This document shows, piece after piece, positions 52,627-61,975 of a DNA stretch of 64,000 nucleotides (the first letter of the stretch is position 1; every line of letters starts with the position of its first letter). This DNA is from Photobacterium rosenbergii (GTDB lineage Bacteria > Pseudomonadota > Gammaproteobacteria > Enterobacterales > Vibrionaceae), in NCBI RefSeq assembly GCF_003026455.1, contig NZ_PYMB01000018.1, positions 1-64,000 of the forward strand, written 5' to 3'. The position numbers were made by a program, and so were the translations under genes. The notes below the pieces were generated by a model that worked only from the letters and a program-made list of their open reading frames with translations, was not told the DNA's origin and did no database searches.

Positions 52627-54351
52627 CTAAAGCGCTGTGATGTGCTCTACCAGCAACTGGGCACTGCGGTTGCCGCGGAACTCGTTGACATCAAGGCGGT
52701 AGGCCAACTCTACTTGCTGAACCGAGGCATCCGGCCAACGGCGGACATCCACATTAAAGGCAATCGCATCAATCACGCTACCACCAGCCAGCGGCTCGAG
52801 CATCATCTTCAGGTGCTTGCTGCCCACCAATTTCTGGTGCAGTAATCGAAACCGGCCATCGAACATTGGCTCAGGGAACTGCTGTCCCCATGGCCCACCG
52901 GCACGCAGTACTTCTGCCGTCTGCAAGTTGAGCTCCTGTGGCATCAACTCGCCATCGCTGAGCAATACGCCACGCAAGGCATCTTCGTCGAGTTCGGCGC
53001 GCACGGCTTGGTCAAATGCTTGGCTGAATGCCTCGAGCTTGGGTTCGGGAATGGTCAACCCTGCCGCCATGGCGTGGCCACCAAACTTGAGGATCATCCC
53101 CGGATTCTGGGTATCTATCAGATCAAGGACATCCCGCATGTGCAAGCCGGGGATCGAGCGGCACGACCCTTTAATTTCACCATTTCCCGCATCAGCAAAG
53201 GCAATGACTGGGCGGTGGTACTGCTCCTTGATCCTCGAAGCCAGAATACCTATGACCCCTTGGTGCCAATCACGCTGGAACAGGGCTAAACCATAAGGCA
53301 TATCCTGCTGGTTGAACTTGAGGCGCTCGCAAATCGCGACCGCTTCCTCCTTCATACCCTGTTCGATTTCCTTACGGGTTTGGTTCAAGGCATCCAGCTC
53401 GGTCGCCATCCGGCGCGCGGCCTGGATGTTGTCACACAGTAACAACTCAACCCCAAAGGACATATCGTCCAATCGCCCGGCAGCATTGATCCTCGGCCCC
53501 AAGGCAAACCCCAAATCCGTTGCCACCAAACGAGCTGGATCGCGGTTAGCCACTTCAATCAAGGCGCGGATCCCAGGCCGGCACTTACCCGCGCGGATGC
53601 GCTGCAGACCCTGGTGGACCAAAATTCGGTTGTTGCCGTCCAATGCCACGACATCAGCCACTGTTCCCAAGGCAACCAAATCTAATAGCTCGGCCAAGTT
53701 AGGTTCTGGCAAACCCTGCTCGGCAAACCAGTTGTCCTCGCGCAGCGATGCCCGAACAGCCAGCATCAGGTAAAAGGCCACGCCCACACCGCACAGCGCC
53801 TTGGACGGAAAATCACATTCGTTCAGGTTCGGGTTAACGATCGCGTCCGCTTCCGGCAGGGTATCCCCCGGCAAATGGTGGTCGGTCACCAGCACCTGCA
53901 TCCCGCGCTCTTTCGCTGCCGCCACCCCTGAAATAGAGGACACACCGTTATCCACCGTCATGATCAGCTCGGCACCCCGTTCGGCAGCTTGCTCAACCAC
54001 CTCCGGGCTCAGGCCATAACCATCATCGAAGCGGTTAGGCACCAGGTAATCGACATTACGGCTGCCAAGCATGCGTAATGCCAGCACCGACAACGCCGAA
54101 CTGGTTGCCCCATCGGCATCGAAATCCCCTACGACGATAATACGGCGCTGCTCAGCCAGTGCCTGTTTGAGCAACGTCACCGCCGGCTCGATGCCATGCA
54201 ACTGGTTATATCCCAGCAGGCCACGCACTCCACGCTCTAGCTCTGCTTCGCTACTAATCCCCCGGGCGGCATAGATCCGCTGCAAAATGGGAGGGGTCGC
54301 TTCGCTAAATTGGCTGGTGTCGGCTTCTGGGCGGCGTTTAATTTCAATCAT
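52627..54351 (-). CDS. recJ: Single-stranded-DNA-specific exonuclease RecJ
   Basis: 574 residues. A 5'-3' ssDNA exonuclease in recombination and mismatch repair. DHH-family motifs: VVGDFDADGATSSAL (near 76), VTDHHLPG (near 158), and the DHHA1 part with GGHAMAAGLT (near 420). It sits between dsbC and prfB as in E. coli. The ATG lies 160 bp after dsbC's stop with that gene's terminator between them. Confidence 0.97.
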   Translation of the reverse strand: MIEIKRRPEADTSQFSEATPPILQRIYAARGISSEAELERGVRGLLGYNQLHGIEPAVTLLKQALAEQRRIIVVGDFDADGATSSALSVLALRMLGSRNVDYLVPNRFDDGYGLSPEVVEQAAERGAELIMTVDNGVSSISGVAAAKERGMQVLVTDHHLPGDTLPEADAIVNPNLNECDFPSKALCGVGVAFYLMLAVRASLREDNWFAEQGLPEPNLAELLDLVALGTVADVVALDGNNRILVHQGLQRIRAGKCRPGIRALIEVANRDPARLVATDLGFALGPRINAAGRLDDMSFGVELLLCDNIQAARRMATELDALNQTRKEIEQGMKEEAVAICERLKFNQQDMPYGLALFQRDWHQGVIGILASRIKEQYHRPVIAFADAGNGEIKGSCRSIPGLHMRDVLDLIDTQNPGMILKFGGHAMAAGLTIPEPKLEAFSQAFDQAVRAELDEDALRGVLLSDGELMPQELNLQTAEVLRAGGPWGQQFPEPMFDGRFRLLHQKLVGSKHLKMMLEPLAGGSVIDAIAFNVDVRRWPDASVQQVELAYRLDVNEFRGNRSAQLLVEHITAL

Positions 54352-54454
54352 TAGAATTATCTATTTGGCAGGGATAAGTTAAAGGAGACTTTGGCATATG
54401 CGCATCTAGCCATTATAGGCGCTGGGCCAGAGCGGGCAATAGAAATTCAGCCAT

Positions 54455-54482
54455 AAAAAAGCCCCGGTAATACCAGGGCTTT
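54455..54482 (-). terminator. Terminator of dsbC
   Basis: AAAGCCCCGGTA pairs with TACCAGGGCTTT (one mismatch); TTTTATGG follows on the minus strand. Confidence 0.85.
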
Positions 54483-54511
54483 AAGACCATTTATCGAGAG
54501 ATAAAGTCAAT

Positions 54512-55234
54512 TTAGCTACGGTTATCCAACATCTGGCGTAACATTGGCGCTGGCTGGTAACCCGGTAGCATGGTGCCATCTTCTAGGATCATCGCAGGGG
54601 TTCCAGAAACGCCCATCTCAACACCCAACTGGTAATGCTTCATCACCAGATCGCCCTGCTGTTCGATACCGGTTGGGTTGAAGGTGCCTCCTTTGGCCTG
54701 ATCCATCGCCTTGGCTGGGTCTTTGGCTCCCCAGATGGCACCCATTTCACCAAAGTTGCGCGAGCGCTCACCGCCACGCGGGAACGCAAGGTAGCGAATG
54801 GTGATACCGGCATCGTTATACGCCTGCATTTCGCTGTGTAGCTTGCGGCAGTAGCCACAGCTGGTATCGGTGAAGACGGTCACCACATATTTTTCGTCTT
54901 TAGCAGGATAGACGATCATCTCATCTTCCATGCCTTGCAGTTTAGCCTTGTTCAGTTTGGCCATCTTCTGCTCGGTTAGGTTTACCGGCTCGGCGCCTGT
55001 TGCCTGATACAAATGACCCGCCAAGAAATAGCCACCATCATCAGAAACATAGACAATACCACGCTCTGTCACGACTTCATTGAGCCCTGGTAGTGGCGAA
55101 GCACTGATAGTAACCGGCACCAATCCCAGCTTGCTCAACTTGCTGGTAATTGCTGCTTCATCTGGCTTGGCTGATGCCGTGAAGGCTGTCATTGCCACTG
55201 CGGTTGCAAGTAATGTACGACCCAAAAAGTGCAT
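54512..55234 (-). CDS. dsbC: Thiol:disulfide interchange protein DsbC
   Basis: 240 residues. A periplasmic disulfide isomerase that acts as a dimer and is kept reduced by DsbD. A signal peptide (HFLGRTLLATAVAMTAFTASA) is followed by a dimerisation domain and a thioredoxin fold with active site CGYC (TDTSCGYCRKLH). The start is placed at the ATG at 55234 (AGGAA 8-9 bases upstream), giving a normal signal peptide; an open extension of 22 codons upstream is rejected. xerD lies upstream. Confidence 0.95.
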   Translation of the reverse strand: MHFLGRTLLATAVAMTAFTASAKPDEAAITSKLSKLGLVPVTISASPLPGLNEVVTERGIVYVSDDGGYFLAGHLYQATGAEPVNLTEQKMAKLNKAKLQGMEDEMIVYPAKDEKYVVTVFTDTSCGYCRKLHSEMQAYNDAGITIRYLAFPRGGERSRNFGEMGAIWGAKDPAKAMDQAKGGTFNPTGIEQQGDLVMKHYQLGVEMGVSGTPAMILEDGTMLPGYQPAPMLRQMLDNRS

Positions 55235-55433
55235 GCGACTCTTTCCTTTAAAATAATAAGTTTGTGCCGGACTGTGACGCATACCGCCAGCACCCTTCAC
55301 TACTGGTGAACTATATGACCCTTGTAGTGCAAAAAAATTTCACATTCCGCAAAATATCTCAACCCCTTTAGTATATACCCAAGTATCAAGCAGATGCAGG
55401 CTGACTTATATTGCAATACTGGTACAAACCCAC

Positions 55434-56330
55434 CTAAGCTCGTGGATGGTGCGCCTCATGAAGCTGCTTGAGCCGCTCAGTCGCAACGTGGGTGTAGATC
55501 TGGGTGGTCGATAAATCGCTGTGGCCGAGTAGCATCTGTACGACCCGAAGGTCTGCACCGTAATTGAGTAAATGGGTCGCAAAGGCATGGCGCATCACGT
55601 GCGGCGACAAGGTATCGCCATCGATACCCGCCTTGACGGCATAATGCTTGATCCGGTGCCAGAATGTTTGGCGGGTCATCTGTTTGGCACGTTTGCTCGG
55701 AAAGACCACATCGGAGCTTTTCTCCCCTAGCAGTTGCGGGCGGCCGCTTTGCAAGAATTGCTCAATCCAATCGATAGCATCTTCCCCCATCGGCACCAAA
55801 CGCTCCTTATTACCTTTACCAATCACGCGAACCACCCCTTGGCGCAGGCTGACATTTTCCATCGTCAAGCTCACCAACTCAGTAACACGCAAGCCGGTAG
55901 CATAGAGCAACTCCAGCATTGCCTTGTCACGGAGCTCTATCGGATCATTGGGATCGGGAGCCGACAGCAAGGCATCGACCTGCTCTTCGGTAATATCCTT
56001 CGGCAGGCGCTTAGGTAGCTTGGGGCTAACCAGCATGGCACTGGGATCGTCCTCACGCATCTTTTCCCGGTTCAAGTACTGGAACAAACGGCGGATAGCC
56101 GATGCCATCCGGGCTCGAGACGTCTGTTTATAATCGGCATCAAACAACCACTGCTGGTAGCGCTGTAGATCGTCGGTCGACACCTTTTCTAGAGTCAGGC
56201 TTTGGTCTTTGAGCCAGTTTTCCAGCTTTTTCAGATCATTGCGGTAGGACATCAGGGTATTTTCAGATAACCCCCGCTCCATCCACATCGCATCGAGAAA
56301 CCGCTCGATGATCACTTCATCGTTTTCCAC
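55434..56330 (-). CDS. xerD: Site-specific tyrosine recombinase XerD
   Basis: 298 residues, exactly the E. coli length. With XerC it resolves chromosome dimers at dif under FtsK control, and it is used by some integrating vibriophages. A SAM-like core-binding domain (1-100) is followed by the catalytic domain with Arg in ATGLRVTELV, HxxR in HVMRHAFATHLL, and His-Tyr in LGHSDLSTTQIYTHV. It lies between fldB (divergent) and dsbC. Confidence 0.97.
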   Translation of the reverse strand: MENDEVIIERFLDAMWMERGLSENTLMSYRNDLKKLENWLKDQSLTLEKVSTDDLQRYQQWLFDADYKQTSRARMASAIRRLFQYLNREKMREDDPSAMLVSPKLPKRLPKDITEEQVDALLSAPDPNDPIELRDKAMLELLYATGLRVTELVSLTMENVSLRQGVVRVIGKGNKERLVPMGEDAIDWIEQFLQSGRPQLLGEKSSDVVFPSKRAKQMTRQTFWHRIKHYAVKAGIDGDTLSPHVMRHAFATHLLNYGADLRVVQMLLGHSDLSTTQIYTHVATERLKQLHEAHHPRA

Positions 56331-56564
56331 TACAACCTCGGTGTTCGTTTCAGGCCAATGGCCATGAACAAAAGCTCATGAAGCATTGCCCATAAAACAC
56401 ATGGATAAATACACAGTACTCAATGGTAGACGATTTCCCTGCAAATGTAACGAACCAGCCTGTTTGCAACAGGAATTTCTGACTCAATCACTCAGAAATA
56501 GTCAAGACCGCCCAAGCTAGGTAGAATCCCCTATCATTTATTCGTTACACATTGGACAAGCAGC

Positions 56565-57083
56565 ATGAAGATTGGCTTATTCTACGGCTCAACCACCTGC
56601 TATACCGAAATGGCCTCGGAGAAAATCCGCGACTGCATCGGTGCCGAACTGGTTGATTTACATAATATCAAAGAAGCAGACATCACTGCGATGAACCAGT
56701 ACGACATGCTGATCCTGGGTATTTCAACCTGGGATTTCGGTGAGTTACAGGAAGATTGGGAAGCCGTATGGGAGCAACTGGACGGCCTGAGCCTGGAAGG
56801 CAAAACTGTCGCCCTGTTCGGCCTTGGTGATCAGGAAGGCTACACCGAGTGGTTCCTCGATGCGATGGGCATGCTGCACGAAAAACTGCTGCCTACTGGT
56901 GCCCAGTTTGTCGGCTACTGGCCCAACGAAGGCTATGAATTCGAAGCGTCAAAGGCCTTGACCGATGACGGAAAGCTATTTGTTGGCCTGGCACTGGATG
57001 AAGACAGCCAGTACGAACTGAGTGACGACCGTATCACCACCTGGTGCGAGCAAATCCTTACCGAGTACAGCGAAACGCTATAA
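56565..57083 (+). CDS. fldB: Flavodoxin FldB
   Basis: 172 residues, long-chain flavodoxin. The FMN phosphate loop is GLFYGSTTCYTE at the N-terminus, and the flavin-stacking loops are ISTWDFGELQEDW and FGLGDQEGYTEWF. A cytoplasmic one-electron carrier. The N-terminal loop and location beside xerD match FldB more than FldA. It is transcribed away from xerD. Confidence 0.94.
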   Translation: MKIGLFYGSTTCYTEMASEKIRDCIGAELVDLHNIKEADITAMNQYDMLILGISTWDFGELQEDWEAVWEQLDGLSLEGKTVALFGLGDQEGYTEWFLDAMGMLHEKLLPTGAQFVGYWPNEGYEFEASKALTDDGKLFVGLALDEDSQYELSDDRITTWCEQILTEYSETL

Positions 57084-57134
57084 CGCTACCGCAGTACTAC
57101 CTTGCTCTGGGCACGCGCACAAAGACAAAAAGAC

Positions 57135-57161
57135 AAAAGGGATGCCGAGGCATCCCTTTTT
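57135..57161. terminator. Bidirectional terminator between fldB and brnQ
   Basis: AAAAGGGATGCC pairs with GGCATCCCTTTTT. The two genes converge on it. Confidence 0.9.
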
Positions 57162-57188
57162 GCTACATGCTTTAAGGCATTTTGACGG

Positions 57189-58508
57189 TTAAACCGCTTG
57201 GCCTTCTTGCTGTGCTTGCTTAACGGCTTTCTGCGAGCCAACAAAGTAAGTCACTACCAATGCCGCGAAGGTTGGCATCAACCACGCCATGCCATAGTCA
57301 AACAGTGGCAGTACACGGAAGGCCGAAACATTGAAACCAGCAACCTTGGCCGCATCAATCATGCTGAAAGACAGTGCCACCAACATAACTACACGGTAGG
57401 ACAGTGCAGGGTTTGGCAACCAACGGCGGATAAAGGTCAGGATCACCAATGCCATCGCAATTGGGTACAGGGCAAACAAAGCAGGTAGGGACAGAACAAT
57501 CAGCTGGTTCAAGCCAACGTTAGCTACCACACAGCAGGTTACTGACAATACCACGGCCCACTTTTCGTAAGACCAGCTTGTCAATGAAGAGAAGTATTCA
57601 GAACACGCACTGATCAAACCCACCACAGTGGTCAAGCACGCCAGCAATACAATCAGTGACAGCATCATCTGGCCGGCAGGACCAAACAGTGCCGCAACGT
57701 AAATCGCCAGGATATCACCACCATTTGACGCATTGGCTGCGATATTCACACTGGTAGCGCCCAAGTAGAATAGGGAGATGTAGACAAACGCCAAGCCAGC
57801 AGCCGCAATAAGGCCAGCCATCACCAGGTATTTACGGGTTGCCGTCTCATCGGTCACACCTTTGCTGCGTACCGCATCGACAATCACCATACCAAACAGC
57901 AACGCCGCAACCGCATCTAGGGTGTTGTACCCTTCGACGAAACCTTTAAGGAAAGGCATATCGATGTAATCACCACGCGCCGCTTCAATCGCATCCTGCG
58001 GGTTAGCAACAACGCTCACAGCCAGTGCGACCAAGGCAATGAACAAGATCGGCGTCAGGAATTTACCGACCATATCGACCAGGTTGCCGCGTGAATGGGA
58101 CAGGAACATCGCAATGCCAAAAAAGACAATAGAGAAAATAGTTAGGCTAAGCTGTCCTGCATCGGCAATGAATGGCTTCACACCCATTTCGTAGGCCACC
58201 AAACCGGCACGCGGGGCGGCAAAAGCTGGGCCGATCACGATAAAAATCAAAACGGCGAGCAGTGTCGCGACTTTGGACGGTAAATCCTGGGTCATGCCTT
58301 TCCAGCCGCCAGCAACAGCAACGGCAATAATGGCTACAAGCGGTAAAGTAACACCGGTTGACAGGAACCCGAACATCGCCGGAACGAGGTGATCACCAGC
58401 CTGCTGGCCAGCTTGCGGCGGAAATATGATATTGCCTGCGCCAAGGAAGAAAGCGAAGGTCATAAAACCTAACGCCATGATATCGGTAAAACTGAGTGAC
58501 TTTTTCAA
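57189..58508 (-). CDS. brnQ: Branched-chain amino acid transporter BrnQ (LIV-II)
   Basis: 439 residues, the E. coli BrnQ length, with about 12 membrane helices. Na+-coupled uptake of Leu, Ile and Val. The signature LGFMTFAFFLGAGNIIFPP is at the N-terminus. I start it at the TTG at 58508 (LKKSLSFTD), which has GGAAGGTG close upstream and agrees with the family; the frame stays open to a GTG at 58571 without a good ribosome site. Confidence 0.94.
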   Translation of the reverse strand: MKKSLSFTDIMALGFMTFAFFLGAGNIIFPPQAGQQAGDHLVPAMFGFLSTGVTLPLVAIIAVAVAGGWKGMTQDLPSKVATLLAVLIFIVIGPAFAAPRAGLVAYEMGVKPFIADAGQLSLTIFSIVFFGIAMFLSHSRGNLVDMVGKFLTPILFIALVALAVSVVANPQDAIEAARGDYIDMPFLKGFVEGYNTLDAVAALLFGMVIVDAVRSKGVTDETATRKYLVMAGLIAAAGLAFVYISLFYLGATSVNIAANASNGGDILAIYVAALFGPAGQMMLSLIVLLACLTTVVGLISACSEYFSSLTSWSYEKWAVVLSVTCCVVANVGLNQLIVLSLPALFALYPIAMALVILTFIRRWLPNPALSYRVVMLVALSFSMIDAAKVAGFNVSAFRVLPLFDYGMAWLMPTFAALVVTYFVGSQKAVKQAQQEGQAV

Positions 58509-58869
58509 ACTGCACCTTCCACTCTTTGTTATGTCTGCTGTATTTGTAACTTTTGTTATTTTTTTGGCCACATAAAAGGATTACCTGAATGTGACCTTGC
58601 TCGCAGCATAATGACGAAAAAGTACTCAATAAGCAACATCGTAGTGAAAAACACTATAATCTTTGGAGTTGAAACTCAAAAACCAGCATATAACACCAAA
58701 ATAAAAACCTCAGCCGAAGTATAAAACCAATAAAAGCCAATTATAAAAAAGATAAAAAACAGAATTAATAACTATGCAACATCTATTCAACAGAAGGTTA
58801 CCATTCTGCATTTCAGTTCGGGCGGGCTATAATGCCATGGTCAAAAATACAACAAGGTCCAGCAACACC
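58509..58869. other. AT-rich divergent region between brnQ and trmN6
   Basis: 361 bp with long A-runs near 58680-58770. It contains the brnQ promoter region and a candidate -10 for trmN6 at 58828-58833. The upstream open extension of trmN6 in this stretch is judged non-coding. Confidence 0.45.
58828..58833 (+). promoter_or_regulatory. Candidate -10 box for trmN6
   Basis: A perfect TATAAT at 58828-58833, with no strong -35 at the usual distance. A start of transcription near 58840 would leave only the ATG at 58870 inside the message, supporting that start codon. Confidence 0.45.
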
Positions 58870-59586
58870 ATGGCAAAAGGGTTCACCTTCAAACAATTCC
58901 ACGTCAACGATCATGGCTGCGGCATGCCCGTCAGCACCGATGGTGTCATGCTCGGCGCCTGGGCAGCGCTACCCGCATCGGGCCAGATCCTCGATATTGG
59001 CACCGGTAGTGGCCTGCTCGCATTAATGAGTGCGCAGCGCACAGCCAGTAACGGCAACCCTATTACCGCCATTGAAATCGACAGTGGGGCAGCAGCAGCG
59101 GCGCAGAAAAACTTCACCGACTCCCCGTGGCTGTCGCGTATCGAGTTAGCACACCAGAGCGTGCAGGGCTGGGCTAGCCAGCAGCCGGCGGGCAGTGTTG
59201 CAGCGATTGTCTGCAACCCGCCCTACTTCAACCATGGCGAACAAGCTGGCTGCCAATCCCGGGCAACAGCGCGCCACACCGATACCCTGTCGCACCATGA
59301 CTTATTGGCAGCCATTAGCCACCTGCTGGCCCCAACGGGCACTGCCAGCCTGATCCTGCCGGTTTATGAAGGCGAGCAGTTGATCGAAGCTGCCCGTGCC
59401 CACCAGCTATACTGCCAACGGGTCTGCGAAGTCAAAACCACCGAACGTAAAGCCCCTGCCCGGCTACTGATCGCTTTGGCCGCAAGCCCATCAGAACAAC
59501 AAAACGAACAGTTGGTGATCCACCAAAGCGGCGGGTACAGCGAGGCATTTATTGCCCTGACCAAGGCGTTTTACTTGAAAATGTAG
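58870..59586 (+). CDS. trmN6: tRNA1(Val) adenine-N6 methyltransferase TrmN6 (YfiC)
   Basis: 238 residues. It methylates A37 of tRNA-Val(1). The Rossmann SAM motif ILDIGTGSGLLALM and the amino-methyltransferase motif NPPYF are visible. The start is the ATG at 58870 (MAKGFTFKQFHVND), matching E. coli YfiC; the frame is open for 32 more codons but crosses the likely -10 box. It precedes srmB on the same strand; in E. coli the two genes are divergent neighbours. Confidence 0.92.
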   Translation: MAKGFTFKQFHVNDHGCGMPVSTDGVMLGAWAALPASGQILDIGTGSGLLALMSAQRTASNGNPITAIEIDSGAAAAAQKNFTDSPWLSRIELAHQSVQGWASQQPAGSVAAIVCNPPYFNHGEQAGCQSRATARHTDTLSHHDLLAAISHLLAPTGTASLILPVYEGEQLIEAARAHQLYCQRVCEVKTTERKAPARLLIALAASPSEQQNEQLVIHQSGGYSEAFIALTKAFYLKM

Positions 59587-59753
59587 CGAGGCTGCAGCAT
59601 TCGGTTTGGCGATTAGCGGAAGTTTTTGTACTTTTATCGGTGATCGTTGCGGCAATTATCTCTATAATGCCGCCCCTTATGTATTTTGCACGTGCTCTAT
59701 AGGCTTCCCCGATAGGCGGAAGATACCCCTGAGTTCCCAAGGAGAAATGACTG

Positions 59754-60977
59754 GTGAGAGACTTTTCCGAATTAGAATTAGATAGCGAGCTGCTGCAGGC
59801 CATTGAAGATATCGGCTACGATCGCCCAACCGTGATCCAGGCCGAGGCGATCCCGCACGCGCTGGATGGCCGTGATGTTCTGGCGTCCGCTCCTACCGGT
59901 ACCGGAAAAACCGCAGCATTTCTTCTGCCGATGATCCAGCACCTGCAGGACTTCCCGCGCAAGAAGCCGGGGCCTGCACGCGTATTGGTCCTAACCCCGA
60001 CCCGCGAACTGGCTATCCAGGTTGCCGATCAGGCGCGCGCGCTGGCCAAGCATACCCAACTGAAGGTGTTCACTATCACTGGCGGGATCTCCTACGACGA
60101 GCATGCTGAGCTACTGGGCAAAACCCAGGATATCGTGGTAGCGACACCGGGCCGTTTGATGGAGTACATCGAAAGCGAGCGCTTTGACTGCCGTGCCATC
60201 GAATGCCTGATCCTCGACGAAGCTGACCGCATGCTGGACATGGGCTTCGGCAAAGCCGTAGAGCGTATTCACAACGAATGTCGCTGGCGTCGCCAAAGCT
60301 TGCTGTTCTCAGCAACGCTGGAAGGCAAGGGTGTCCGTGACTTCTCTAACACCATTTTGAACGAGCCGGTTGAAGTCAATGCCGAGCCGCCACGCCGCGA
60401 GCGTAAGAAGATCCACCAGTACTACCATCGCTGTGATGATATGGCCCACAAGTTGGCATTGCTGGAAAACATCCTCAAGGGCGAAGCCGAGCGCACCATC
60501 ATTTTCGTCAAGACTCGCGAGCGCCTTGCCACCCTACGAGACCAGTTGGCGGCAATGCAGATCCCATGTTGCTGGATCCAGGGTGAGATGGCCCAGGCAT
60601 CACGTAATAACACCATTCGCCGTTTCCGCGAGGGTGAAGTGAACATCATGCTAGCCACTGACGTTGCAGCACGTGGTATCGACCTGCCTGATATCAGCCA
60701 CGTAATCAACTTCGATATGCCGCGCACCGCCGACGTCTACCTACACCGTATTGGCCGTACTGCCCGCGCAGGTAAGAAAGGGACAGCCGTTTCTTTGATT
60801 GAGGCACACGATCAGGCAATGATTGAGCGTGTCGGCCGTTACATGAAAGAAGAAGTCGCTGAGCGCTTTGTTGAAGGCATGCGCCCGCAACACAAAAAGC
60901 CAGCTACGGTGAAAAAGAAGAAGAAAAAAGATCCGAAAAAGAAAGCGGCAGTGAAAAAGAAGAAAGCCAAGAAGTAA
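59754..60977 (+). CDS. srmB: ATP-dependent RNA helicase SrmB
   Basis: 407 residues. A DEAD-box helicase that assists early 50S assembly. Motifs in order: Q motif (GYDRPTVIQ), Walker A SAPTGTGKT, PTRELA, TPGRL, DEAD (LILDEADRML), SAT, ARGIDLP and HRIGRTARAG. The C-terminal tail is nearly all Lys/Pro/Ala and probably binds rRNA. It begins with GTG at 59754, AAGGAG nine bases upstream; a nearby ATG at 59747 is out of frame. Confidence 0.96.
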   Translation: MRDFSELELDSELLQAIEDIGYDRPTVIQAEAIPHALDGRDVLASAPTGTGKTAAFLLPMIQHLQDFPRKKPGPARVLVLTPTRELAIQVADQARALAKHTQLKVFTITGGISYDEHAELLGKTQDIVVATPGRLMEYIESERFDCRAIECLILDEADRMLDMGFGKAVERIHNECRWRRQSLLFSATLEGKGVRDFSNTILNEPVEVNAEPPRRERKKIHQYYHRCDDMAHKLALLENILKGEAERTIIFVKTRERLATLRDQLAAMQIPCCWIQGEMAQASRNNTIRRFREGEVNIMLATDVAARGIDLPDISHVINFDMPRTADVYLHRIGRTARAGKKGTAVSLIEAHDQAMIERVGRYMKEEVAERFVEGMRPQHKKPATVKKKKKKDPKKKAAVKKKKAKK

Positions 60978-61000
60978 GGCTTTTTACCGCAAGGACAAAC

Positions 61001-61030
61001 AAAACGGGCTGGTATCTACCAGCCCGTTTT
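61001..61030. terminator. Bidirectional terminator between srmB and yaaA
   Basis: AAAACGGGCTGGTA pairs with TACCAGCCCGTTTT around TC, with T-runs on both strands. Confidence 0.92.
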
Positions 61031-61058
61031 TTATTCCGACGATATATTGCTTTCGCGC

Positions 61059-61832
61059 TTATTGCTCTTCGCGCTTGAATACCAACTCGGTAGCTGTCGA
61101 CTCAGCCGGCACAAAATAGTACCCGGCAGTATCGAACTGCTGCAGCTTCTCAACCGAATCCACTTGGTTATCAATAATGTAGCGCGCCATCATGCCACGG
61201 GCCTTTTTGGCATAGAAGCTGATCACCTTGTAGGTGCCGTTCTTGCAGTCTTTGAATACCGGGGTAATGATCTTACCGGCCACCTGCTTAGGTTTAACCG
61301 CCTTGAAGTATTCATTGGAAGCTAGGTTGATCAGGATGTCATCGCCCTGTTCTGCCAATGCATGGTTGACCTTATCGGTAATGATACTCCCCCAGAACTG
61401 GTATAGGTTCGTGCCACGGGGGTTGTCCAGCTTGGTGCCCATTTCAAGGCGGTACGGCTGCATCAAATCAAGCGGGCGTAGCAGGCCATATAGGCCAGAT
61501 AGCATTCTCAGGTGCTGCTGGGCATAGGCAAACTGTGCATCGTCCATGGTTTCGGCGGCTAACCCGGTATACACATCTCCCTTAAAGGCCAAAATCGCCT
61601 GGCGGGCATTTTCCGTTGTAAATTCTGGCTGCCACTCGGCAAAACGAGCTGCGTTCAAACCGGCGATTTTATCGCTTACCTTCATCAGGCTGGCGATCTG
61701 GGCTGGCGTCAGCTCACGGCAGACCTCAATCAACTCAGCCGAGTGGTCAGTCAACTCTGGCTGGGTAAAGGTTTCTGTCGCCAACGGAGAGTCGTAATCA
61801 AGTGTTTTTGCCGGTGAAACCACAATTAACAT
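61059..61832 (-). CDS. yaaA: Peroxide stress protein YaaA
   Basis: 257 residues, DUF328/UPF0246 family. In E. coli it is induced by OxyR and lowers intracellular unincorporated iron during hydrogen peroxide stress. Family motifs include the N-terminal LIVVSPAKTLDYDSP, LSGLYGLLRPLDLMQPYRLEMG and INLASNEYFKAV. No OxyR site was recognised. Converges with srmB. Confidence 0.94.
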   Translation of the reverse strand: MLIVVSPAKTLDYDSPLATETFTQPELTDHSAELIEVCRELTPAQIASLMKVSDKIAGLNAARFAEWQPEFTTENARQAILAFKGDVYTGLAAETMDDAQFAYAQQHLRMLSGLYGLLRPLDLMQPYRLEMGTKLDNPRGTNLYQFWGSIITDKVNHALAEQGDDILINLASNEYFKAVKPKQVAGKIITPVFKDCKNGTYKVISFYAKKARGMMARYIIDNQVDSVEKLQQFDTAGYYFVPAESTATELVFKREEQ

Positions 61833-61888
61833 GGGAAGCTTCCTTTTGATCTTATATAGCTAAGATGTTAACAGCCTGACAGAAAAAA

Positions 61889-61909
61889 ACCACGCGTTGT
61901 ACGCGTGGT
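61889..61909 (-). terminator. Terminator of the AGCS symporter gene
   Basis: ACCACGCGT pairs with ACGCGTGGT; a TTTTTTTC tract follows on the minus strand. Confidence 0.88.
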
Positions 61910-61975
61910 CTTTTCTATTATTGTTATCGCTAAATTCGATGGTTGGGATCTACCAACCCAAGCGGCTCTTGGCTA